Assembly: GCA_030632625.1 (NCBI GenBank)
Contig: DAOVUK010000023.1
Coordinates: 1 to 14,474 of the forward strand
Reading direction: 5' to 3'
Origin: Gammaproteobacteria bacterium
Lineage (GTDB): Bacteria > Pseudomonadota > Gammaproteobacteria > GRL18
DNA: 14,474 nucleotides
In this document: positions 6,720-12,873 of the stretch, one piece after another
How the letters are laid out: each line of letters starts with the position of its first letter
Numbering within the stretch: position 1 is the stretch's first letter
Position numbers and translations under genes: made by a program
The notes under the pieces: generated by a model
Databases searched by the model: none
The model's input: only the letters and a program-made list of their open reading frames with translations
Told to the model about the DNA's origin: nothing

Positions 6720-7010
6720 ATGGCAAGAGGTGGAGGTGTATCACAAGTACTCAGGATGTTTGATCGTCAATTGAAGCGTTCAGCCCGTAAGGAAGCCAAT
6801 CGAATAGAAATAAAAAATGCAGAAAGAGAACGTCAACGTCAGGCACGGAACCTGAAAAAGGCTTTTCTACAGGAGGAAAAAAAGGCCATTGCCATGGAAA
6901 AAAAAGCTCAATTTAAAGAGACTATGACTCTTGCCACTCAAGCCTATATGCAACGTTGTATGGAACGAAAAATGCTCAGAGAAAAAATCATTAACGAAGA
7001 ACTGAGGTAA
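6720..7010 (+). CDS. Small, highly charged helical protein upstream of DUF4041 gene
   Basis: 96 residues, extremely rich in Lys, Arg and Glu (KRSARKEANRIEIKNAERER and QARNLKKAFLQEEKKAIAME), with no membrane segment or Cys pair; predicted to be one long helix or coiled coil. The opening MARGGGVSQVLRMFDRQLKR resembles the N-terminus of charged coiled-coil proteins found beside DUF4041/GIY-YIG genes, so it may be an N-terminal remnant of a longer protein or a complete small partner. AAAGGTGA lies about 9 bases before the ATG. Its stop codon directly abuts the next gene's first ATG (7011), so the two form an operon. Function unknown. Confidence 0.55.
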   Translation: MARGGGVSQVLRMFDRQLKRSARKEANRIEIKNAERERQRQARNLKKAFLQEEKKAIAMEKKAQFKETMTLATQAYMQRCMERKMLREKIINEELR

Positions 7011-7988
7011 ATGGACATGGATTTTAACGTAGTTTTAGCTGTGTTTATTACACTGTTAATTTCAATTCCGGTGTCCTATTTTATGACTAAACGGAAACTT
7101 GAAAAACAACTTGAGAACTATAAATCATTTTTAGATGCTATCTCTCATAAAGAGGGAGAACTTGAGATCTTAGAAGAAAAAATAAAAGAGGCAGAGAAAT
7201 CGCACTCTTCTCTGGATCGTGAAACCAAAAGTTTGCAATCTTTAAAATCCAATGCAAACAAACTAAATCAGCAAGTGCAACATAACATGGTTCAATTGAA
7301 ATCCATAAAAACTGAAATAAGTCATAAATCTGAACAAATTAGTAAACTCGATAGTGAAGTTCATGAACTAATGTCGAAAGTTGATCTCTATTCTCGATTG
7401 GAAGAATTTGTGGATATTGGGCATTATGAGATGCCAGATTATTTATATGAAACTTCGGCTCGTTTTACAGAGGAAATTAAACGAGTTCGTGATAAACAAA
7501 AAACGCTCATCAAAGAAAAGAACGCGGTAATCTATCCAGTGAAAACCACTATAACTAGCGATAAATCCTATAATAAAAAAATTCTGGATGGCCAGGTGAA
7601 GTTGATTTTGACAGCATTTAATATCGATTGTGATGAATTAATTGGGAAAGTGAACCCAGGTAATTTTACAAGAACATTGGAGCGTATCGAAATACTGGCC
7701 AATACCCTGGAAAAATCTGCTGCTACTTTACATTGTGGTTTCAATCTCAAGTACATAGAAATGAAATATAATGAATGTCGTCTGCAATATCAATTCACCT
7801 TAAAAAGACAGGAAGAACGAGAACAACAACGACTGATCAAGGAACAGATCTGAGAAGAAGAAGCCAGCAGAGTATACCAAAAAGCGTTGAAACAAGCAGG
7901 CAAAGAAGAGCGTATGCATCGGGATATGCTGGATAAATATTTCTGTAGGGGTGATGAAAGTCAGGTTGATCAGTCAGCAATGTGGTGA
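7011..7988 (+). pseudogene. DUF4041 protein gene, broken by in-frame TGA and 3'-truncated
   Basis: Intact codons 1-280 give a membrane anchor (residues 5-23), a coiled coil (27-125) and a DUF4041 domain (about 128-280: RLEEFVDIGHYEMPDYLYET, RFTEEIKRVRDKQKTLIKEK, then NLKYIEMKYNECRLQYQF). A TGA at 7851-7853 interrupts it, but the same frame continues with family-like sequence (EEEASRVYQKALKQAGKEER, then MHRDML) before drifting into unrelated sequence and a stop at 7986-7988. In the family this point reads QIREEE, so a CGA-to-TGA change explains the stop. DUF4041 proteins usually carry a C-terminal T5orf172/GIY-YIG nuclease domain; none is found here. GAGG is 9 bases before the second ATG (7017), the likelier start. 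The region is visibly AT-richer than its neighbours. Confidence 0.75.
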
Positions 7989-8076
7989 TTGCCGACCTTC
8001 GGTAAAATGCAGGATTCGCCACTTAAACCGGCTATTTTGTTATCAAGAGTTAAGGTTAGTTACAAATGTTTTACTC

Positions 8077-8433
8077 TCAGGGAAGTGGGACTTTCATTTC
8101 CCTGCCATCATACTGATGCACACTATCATGGCCTCTGATAATAATAGTTTTAACATGCTCAGGCAGTGTGGCGGCTAATGAACGGGTAAATGGCTGTTCC
8201 TCAACATGCGGGTGATGCAGGGTTCTTGTTGCCAGTATATTACCCCTGGAATCCAATATTTCCCAGCGATTTGCATAATGTTCCCAGCCAGTATCATTGT
8301 GTTGCAAAGTGACATCAAAACGATATTGATTGTCTCCCTTTGATTGAATGTCTACATCGACCACATCAACCTGGCCTGCAAAAATATCAGCAGCCAAACA
8401 AACGAATAAAAAACTAAAATAACTGATTTTCAT
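8077..8433 (-). CDS. Conserved secreted/periplasmic protein of unknown function
   Basis: 118 residues. Signal peptide (MKISYFSFLFVCLAADIFA) with cleavage likely after IFA, residue 19. The mature domain of about 99 residues is beta-rich: VDVVDVDIQSKGDNQYRFDV, then TLQHNDTGWEHYANRWEI, LATRTLHHPHVEEQPFTRSL and a C-terminal IIIRGHDSVHQYDGREMKVP. I recognise this pattern (GWxHYAxxWE, HPHVxEQPFTRS, ARDSVHxxxGxEM) as a conserved uncharacterised family in proteobacteria. Conserved His suggest metal or carbohydrate binding, but no function is known to me. AGGAAG lies about 5 bases before the ATG. It appears intact while its neighbours on both sides are pseudogenes. Confidence 0.75.
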   Translation of the reverse strand: MKISYFSFLFVCLAADIFAGQVDVVDVDIQSKGDNQYRFDVTLQHNDTGWEHYANRWEILDSRGNILATRTLHHPHVEEQPFTRSLAATLPEHVKTIIIRGHDSVHQYDGREMKVPLP

Positions 8434-8546
8434 ATACTCTTCCTGTAGAAATTAGAATATCATTACAGCGGATCACTTTTATATCATATATTTCTTTTGT
8501 CGCAGAAGCGGCAGCAGAGTCAAAGCATCACCAAAAAGGAAAACAA

Positions 8547-8743
8547 ATGCATTGTCATGAAGTTGATTATGAAATTATTGGTCACGATATGCAAATGGTT
8601 GGAGTTGAACTGGAACAGTGTGGATTCAAAGTTTGCCATTTTCTCGTCTTGCCGATAGAATTATCGAACAGGCGCCTTCTCATGGCGGCAGTTCACAGGG
8701 TGAAGGTTCAGTATTGGGCGGTATAGGTCGTTTGATTGATTAG
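8547..8743 (+). pseudogene. TIGR00266/AIM24 family gene reduced to its two ends
   Basis: The start has AAAGGA 6 bases before ATG 8547 and reads MHCHEVDYEIIGHDMQMVGV followed by ELE, the N-terminus of the TIGR00266/AIM24-like family (about 260 residues normally). Around 8608-8612 the sequence jumps to the family's C-terminus in another frame: [20 protein letters not shown], then [20 protein letters not shown] and Asp, ending at TAG 8741-8743. Read in the starting frame the product would be a nonsense 59-residue peptide ending at 8726. So a single internal deletion of roughly 200 codons, not a multiple of three, has destroyed the gene. The ribosome binding site is still intact. Confidence 0.8.
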
Positions 8744-8793
8744 TGTCTGGTCACTAAATATTAATAAGCAAGGCAAAAAAGGAAAACAATATT

Positions 8794-9138
8794 TTGGATA
8801 GTGGTATAACAATAATTGCAGTGGTACTAATCTCTCTGATCGTTTATTTACTGGCAGTCTGGCTGCTTAGAAAATGGCTGATTAAACGCCAGGTATCCTG
8901 TTTATGGCGCAGTCTTTTGCTGGCTGTTTTTCTGGCTCCAGGACTATTGCTTTATGGTGAACATGCCGGCATTCCACTGCCTGCTTTTGCCTGGATGTCG
9001 GCAGCCAGTAATGCTTACAATTGTATTGAACAATCTATATTTTGTTCGCTTAAGCTGAATCTGTTCGTCTCTGTGCTGCCCTTTCTTGCCACCTGGGTTT
9101 TTGCCTATATGATGTGCAAGGGCCCGGCAGAAGATTAA
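8794..9138 (+). CDS. Small predicted inner-membrane protein
   Basis: 114 residues with about three hydrophobic segments: residues 4-25 (GITIIAVVLISLIVYLLAVW), about 40-55 (SLLLAVFLAPGLLLYG) and 88-108 (NLFVSVLPFLATWVFAYMM), with a basic loop between the first two (RKWLIKRQ). Three Cys lie in the segments and loops. The only start in frame is TTG at 8794 (or ATT at 8791), with AAAAAGGA about 10 bases upstream, so the start is uncertain. No family recognised. Convergent with msrA, whose stop is 7 bases away. Confidence 0.55.
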   Translation: MDSGITIIAVVLISLIVYLLAVWLLRKWLIKRQVSCLWRSLLLAVFLAPGLLLYGEHAGIPLPAFAWMSAASNAYNCIEQSIFCSLKLNLFVSVLPFLATWVFAYMMCKGPAED

Positions 9139-9145
9139 GCCGCTA

Positions 9146-9679
9146 TTACTTCAGGAAAGACGGGTATTCATGTTCAAGTTTTTCCAGCTTGGGTGGGATA
9201 ACAGCCCGGCAATAGCCGCTTTGCGGATTGAGCTGGAAATAGTTTTGATGGTATTGTTCTGCTTCATAAAAAATGTCCAGCGGCTTGAGTTCAGTGACTA
9301 TCGGATCAGACCATTTGCCACTGTCATTCAGTTGCGCAATATATTGCTCTGCTTCTGACGATTGACTGTCATTATGATAGAGAATAGTGGATCGATATTG
9401 GCTACCCCTGTCAGCACCCTGCCGGTTTAGTGTGGTGGGATCATGAATAGTGAAAAAAACATCTAATAAAGTGTGCAAGCTGATAATATCAGAATCAAAA
9501 GTAATCTGGATAACCTCTGCATGTCCCGTTGTGCCCGTACAAATTTGCTCATAGCTGGGGTCAGCAATCTCACCGTCAGCATACCCGGAGATAACTGATT
9601 TAACCCCTTTGAGTTGATTCATAGCCGCTTCCAGACACCAAAAACACCCGCCGCCGAGTGTGACTGAATCTATGCTCAT
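9146..9679 (-). CDS. msrA: Peptide methionine sulfoxide reductase MsrA
   Basis: 177 residues. Reduces the S-epimer of methionine sulfoxide in proteins and free Met, with thioredoxin as usual electron donor. The active-site motif GGGCFWCLEA holds the catalytic Cys (C12); TGTTGHAEVIQ, FFTIHDPTTLNRQGADRGSQ and YRSTILYH are intact; the resolving Cys is in GYCRAVIPPK (C157). No signal peptide, so cytoplasmic. GGTGAGGA precedes the ATG by 5 bases. A plausible sigma-70 promoter lies at 9720-9748. Single-domain MsrA with no MsrB fusion. Confidence 0.95.
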   Translation of the reverse strand: MSIDSVTLGGGCFWCLEAAMNQLKGVKSVISGYADGEIADPSYEQICTGTTGHAEVIQITFDSDIISLHTLLDVFFTIHDPTTLNRQGADRGSQYRSTILYHNDSQSSEAEQYIAQLNDSGKWSDPIVTELKPLDIFYEAEQYHQNYFQLNPQSGYCRAVIPPKLEKLEHEYPSFLK

Positions 9680-9719
9680 AATTCCTCACCTTTAATTAAG
9701 ATTTATTGATTGTCTATCT

Positions 9720-9748
9720 ATCATATTGAAACCATTGAAAAAAAACAA
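9720..9748 (-). promoter_or_regulatory. Predicted sigma-70 promoter for msrA
   Basis: On the minus strand TTGTTT (9743-9748) and TATGAT (9720-9725) are separated by 17 bases, giving a leader of about 35 bases before the msrA ATG. Both boxes deviate from consensus by one or two bases; position supports it. Confidence 0.45.
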
Positions 9749-9761
9749 TTTTTTTGTTAAG

Positions 9762-9807
9762 TTGTTGTTTTAGCTGATTGTGTGTATGAAGTTATCATAG
9801 TTATCAT
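9762..9807 (+). promoter_or_regulatory. Possible promoter and tandem 9-mer upstream of the TauD-like gene
   Basis: TTGTTG (9762-9767), 17 bases, TATGAA (9785-9790) is a moderate sigma-70 match. Immediately at the predicted start of transcription AGTTATCAT occurs twice in tandem (9790-9798, 9799-9807), which could be a regulator site. Weak by sequence alone. Confidence 0.3.
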
Positions 9808-9855
9808 CACGCAGCCAAAAAAGCCCATTTCCTGCAATAAACTGATAGAAGGCAA

Positions 9856-10770
9856 ATGAAAACCCCAACACCAGCCTCTGATTTTGCTCATGATTTTAGC
9901 AATAGTCCATTTCATTATGAAAATGAAACAGCTTATCAGCAATGGAAAATAAATAAACTGGTAGATTATCCGAAATCAATCAGCCAGTTAATTGTTCCTC
10001 TGCATGATCCAAAAAAATTGACTGCCGCGGAAATTCAGCAATTAAAGACATTGCTGTTAAAAACCAATATGGCTATCTATGATATCAGGGGTGAAGCCCG
10101 GGAAGACAAGTCCATTCCTGAAGAAATAGGACTTCAGCTGGGTATTCAGGCTCTGGATAAAAATGAATGTGCCGATGACGACGGCTTCACCTCAATTCAG
10201 GTAGTTGATAACGGTCTGCATGCCATTTATATCCCCTATAGTGAAAAAGGCATCAACTGGCATACCGATGGTTATTACAATCGTCTGTCAGAGCAAATTT
10301 ATAGTATGATTTTACATTGTGTTCGATCTGCCAGGGAGGGCGGTGAAAACCAGCTCTGGGATCATGAAACTATTTATATGATGCTCAGAGATGAAAATCC
10401 GGATTATATTAAAGCAATGATGGCAGCAGATGCCATGACCATTCCAAAAAATGTCCTGAACGGCCAGTTGATTCGGCCGGATCGCAGCGGACCGGTGTTT
10501 ATGATCACTGAAGCAGGGCGCCTGCATATGCGTTATACCGCCAGAGCACGCAATGTTATCTGGAAAGCTGATGAGTTGACACAAAAAGCACAACAGACCT
10601 TACGTGAGATCCTCAATAGTGATTCAGTATTCAAATTTCAGGGCAGTTTAAAGGCAGGACAGGGACTGATCTGTAATAATGTTCTGCATACCCGAAGCGC
10701 TTTTAAAGACGATAAACAAAACCCGAGGCTGCTTTATCGTGGTCGTTACTTTGATAAAATAATTTTGTGA
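9856..10770 (+). CDS. TauD/TfdA-like Fe(II)/2-oxoglutarate dioxygenase
   Basis: 304 residues. The iron-binding facial triad is visible: H136 and D138 in GINWHTDGYYN and the distal H278 in NNVLHTRSAF; the 2-oxoglutarate-binding Arg is in RLLYRGRYFD (R291 or nearby). The region QLIVPLHDPKKLTAAEIQQL, then LLLKTNMAIYDI, matches the N-terminal part of TauD-like proteins. Such enzymes hydroxylate small substrates using 2-oxoglutarate and oxygen. The substrate is not predictable: there are no sulfonate transporter genes nearby and it seems monocistronic. AAGG precedes ATG 9856 by a short spacing. Divergent from msrA across 176 bases. Confidence 0.8.
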   Translation: MKTPTPASDFAHDFSNSPFHYENETAYQQWKINKLVDYPKSISQLIVPLHDPKKLTAAEIQQLKTLLLKTNMAIYDIRGEAREDKSIPEEIGLQLGIQALDKNECADDDGFTSIQVVDNGLHAIYIPYSEKGINWHTDGYYNRLSEQIYSMILHCVRSAREGGENQLWDHETIYMMLRDENPDYIKAMMAADAMTIPKNVLNGQLIRPDRSGPVFMITEAGRLHMRYTARARNVIWKADELTQKAQQTLREILNSDSVFKFQGSLKAGQGLICNNVLHTRSAFKDDKQNPRLLYRGRYFDKIIL

Positions 10771-10775
10771 AGAAA

Positions 10776-10896
10776 GTTGTATGTTAATAAGTTTGTAAGT
10801 TTGTAAGTTAAAAGAAAAATCAAGAGCAGTTCTGTGCTTTTGACTTACAACTTACAACTTACAACTTACCAACCTATTAACTTACCAGCATACAAC
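10776..10896. repeat. Inverted arrays of short tandem repeats between convergent genes
   Basis: The left arm (10791-10809) repeats TTTGTAAG; the right arm (10843-10869) has ACTTACA three times and then ACTTACC, the inverse sense of the left unit. Outer arms GTTGTATG (10776-10783) and CATACAAC (10889-10896) are exact inverses. Between the arrays AAGAGCA and TGCTTTT form a 7-bp stem ending in T's, a possible terminator on the plus strand for the TauD-like gene. The block separates two convergent genes and probably serves termination from both sides. Confidence 0.6.
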
Positions 10897-10900
10897 ATCC

Positions 10901-11188
10901 TTACCATTTCGCTGTCGTATAGAATTTTTCCAGGCGACGAATTTTACTCTGTGCTTCCGCATAATCTTCAGGGCTTATATCTGCTTTACTGACTTCACAA
11001 TGGGCGTAGATATCCGTTTGTCGAGCCTGTAGATTATCTTCCGCTCGCAACACCTTGCGCATAACAATGCTGGTCTGTACACATTCTTCGAGGCTGCTGT
11101 ATATTTTTTCCAGCTGATGTCGAAATTCGTTATCAGAGCCATTAGAAATACCGGAAACAACCAGAAATAATATCACTTTCATCAGCAT
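10901..11188 (-). CDS. Small exported protein of unknown function
   Basis: 95 residues. A short hydrophobic N-terminus (MKVILFLVVSGISNG) looks like a signal peptide, followed by a helical, charged domain with two Cys (36 and 64: LEECVQTSIVMRKVLR and IYAHCEVSKADISPEDYAEA). No family recognised. Its first ATG (11188) lies inside the rhodanese gene, and a second ATG (11182) overlaps the rhodanese stop as TGATG; the second gives the more typical signal peptide. The overlap indicates translational coupling with the rhodanese. Confidence 0.6.
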   Translation of the reverse strand: MLMKVILFLVVSGISNGSDNEFRHQLEKIYSSLEECVQTSIVMRKVLRAEDNLQARQTDIYAHCEVSKADISPEDYAEAQSKIRRLEKFYTTAKW

Positions 11189-11607
11189 TGTTCCCAGGGC
11201 AGATTATGGTAGCGCCAGCCGCCCATAGTGCTGCGCTGATGATCATTGTTCAGCTCACCTTCAAAGCCTTCATCAATATTAAAGACATTGCACAAGCCCG
11301 AATCTATCAGCAGTTGTCCAGCCTGCAATGAGCGCTTGCCGCTGCGGCAAATCAGAATAATATCAGGGTGTTCATCATCTTCACCACAAACACCGCCGAG
11401 CACCAGCTGGCGTATTTCTGTGACAAAGTTGGGATTAATATCCCAGTCAGGTTCATCAATCCAGGCGATGTGTACGGCACCTTTAGGGTGGCCCACAAAA
11501 AGGAATTCCATAGAAGAGCGGACATCGATCAAAAGAGATTTTGGATGTTCACTGAGCATTTGAAATGCTGCTTTGGGTGAAATGGAGACAGGTGCTGTAT
11601 TGCTCAT
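11182..11607 (-). CDS. Single-domain rhodanese (sulfurtransferase-like)
   Basis: 141 residues. Rhodanese fold marks: LLIDVRSSMEFLFVGHPKGA near the N-terminus and the active-site loop CRSGKRS with the persulfide-carrying Cys (C87), then QAGQLLIDSGLCNVFNIDEG and a C-terminal GGWRYHNLPWEQC. Rhodaneses move sulfane sulfur via a Cys persulfide. The loop CRSGKRS fits the six-residue-type loop of sulfurtransferases. No signal peptide, so probably cytoplasmic. The ribosome binding site is weak (AAAGAG about 13 bases upstream). A small exported protein follows in an overlapping frame; physiological acceptor unknown. Confidence 0.9.
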   Translation of the reverse strand: MSNTAPVSISPKAAFQMLSEHPKSLLIDVRSSMEFLFVGHPKGAVHIAWIDEPDWDINPNFVTEIRQLVLGGVCGEDDEHPDIILICRSGKRSLQAGQLLIDSGLCNVFNIDEGFEGELNNDHQRSTMGGWRYHNLPWEQC

Positions 11608-11652
11608 GAAATAATTTACTCTTTATCTGGTTAGCTGTCTTGATTGCTATCT

Positions 11653-11661
11653 TGTTATAAT
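11653..11661 (+). promoter_or_regulatory. Extended -10 promoter for the YajD-like gene
   Basis: TGTTATAAT is a perfect extended -10 (TGnTATAAT). No good -35 is seen at the matching distance, as is usual for extended -10 promoters. Predicted start near 11668, about 65 bases before the gene. Confidence 0.5.
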
Positions 11662-11732
11662 GACAGGCTTAGATGTATTATAGAAAAATTTTAAGTTTTT
11701 AATATAACTCTTTCACCAATGAATGGGAAATA

Positions 11733-12137
11733 ATGATGGTCGGCAGACGTAAAGACAAAAAGAAAAAAATGGATACCGGTAAGCTGGATGCCATTGTCAA
11801 AAAAGTCCACACGGATGTGAATGATCGGCAAAAAGGCTATCGCGAGCAGTCATTAAAAATACACCCATGGGTTTGTGGTCGCTGTGGTAAAACATTCACC
11901 AGAGAGAATCTACAACTGCTGACGGTACATCATATTGACCATAATCATAATAATAATCCCCCGGATGGCAGCAACTGGGAAAATCTGTGTATTTACTGTC
12001 ATGATAATGAGCACCAGAAAATGAATGAATATGAGGCTTATGGTGATGTTAATGCCGGCAGTCAAAGCGAAACGGCGACCCATAATCCCTTTGCCGATCT
12101 AAAATCGATAATAAATAAAGATGAAAAAGAAGACTAA
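11733..12137 (+). CDS. yajD: YajD-type HNH nuclease-like protein
   Basis: 134 residues, slightly longer than E. coli YajD (about 115) because of a Lys-rich N-terminal extension (GRRKDKKKKMDTGKL). The core matches: GYREQSLKIHPWVCGRCGKT with one CxxC, then LTVHHIDHNHNNNPPDGSNW and ENLCIYCHDNEH (second Cys pair and HNH His/Asn), then the conserved tail NPFADLKSIIN. HNH motif with a zinc-holding Cys4 suggests DNA binding or cleavage; the physiological role of YajD is not established. The start is one of two adjacent ATGs (11733 or 11736), with only a weak GGGA upstream. Confidence 0.9.
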   Translation: MMVGRRKDKKKKMDTGKLDAIVKKVHTDVNDRQKGYREQSLKIHPWVCGRCGKTFTRENLQLLTVHHIDHNHNNNPPDGSNWENLCIYCHDNEHQKMNEYEAYGDVNAGSQSETATHNPFADLKSIINKDEKED

Positions 12138-12220
12138 TCTATCTTTTTAGTCTGGATTGAAAAATTAGCGATTGCCAATAGTCTGGGTTAAAATATGGCC
12201 TCATTTTTAGAGATATTGTT

Positions 12221-12867
12221 ATGAGCCAGGAAGTCAGTAAAAAACAAGCCGCCTCCCGCCGCCGCAACGTGTCCGCTTTGCTGAATACGAACAGCGCCTG
12301 CCCTGGCTGAGTACCTTAATGGATGGCTATCTGATCACCGATCAGGGGATCAGTGAAGCCATCAGCCGGGAAGAAAAACAGGGCAGGAAACTGGCCTGTG
12401 CCCGCGGTTGTGCCAGCTGCTGCAAATCCCATGAAACCATTCCTGTGTATCCTCTGGAATTGATGGGGATGTTCTGGTATGCAACTGAAGTGCTTGAAGG
12501 TGAGCTGCGTGAAAAGCTGAAAACACAATTAAGAAATCTGGAAGCATTGCAGTCATGCTCGTTTTTAGTGGATAACGCCTGTGCGCTTCATGTCGTTCGG
12601 CCAATGGCCTGCCGCAGTTTTAATGTCTTTAATACCCAATGTGCTGTAGGTGAAGATGCCTACTATACTCGCCGTGATGATGTCCTGACGCCCATAAAAA
12701 AATATACCGACGATGCCTTTAATGTCATGCTGCCTTTTTATGGTGTTAAAAATAAAGCCGAACGGCGTAAGATGATTAAAACCGGGGGCATGCATCAAAT
12801 GGCCAAAGTCATGCGCGAACTGAACTGGTCATCACTGGCCGATAAAATGGATGCGTTTGAGAAATAA
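12221..12867 (+). pseudogene. YkgJ-family cysteine-cluster protein with an apparent 5' frameshift
   Basis: The main frame (12319-12867, 182 residues from an internal ATG) has the YkgJ/CxxCxxCC-type metal-binding cluster C27-x3-C31-xx-CC34-35 (ACARGCASCCKSHETIPV), then VDNACALHVVRPMACRSF and NTQC. Upstream homologous-looking sequence continues in the same frame (RVRFAEYEQRLPWLSTL) back to a stop at 12238, while a good ATG at 12221 (MSQEVSKKQAASRRR) is in another frame and soon stops. Adding one C in the CGC-rich stretch near 12262 joins them as SRRRQRVRFAEYEQ. So either a one-base deletion, a sequencing error, or use of ATG 12319. The family chelates zinc or iron; role unknown. Confidence 0.6.
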
Positions 12868-12873
12868 TTAACG

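Noticed and set aside
7951..8178. 75-codon plus-strand frame after the DUF4041 gene
   Set aside because: Overlaps both the drifted tail of the DUF4041 pseudogene and the secreted protein gene; no domain or ribosome site.
10843..10869. CRISPR array
   Set aside because: Repeat units are only 7-8 bases with no spacers; this is a short tandem repeat array.
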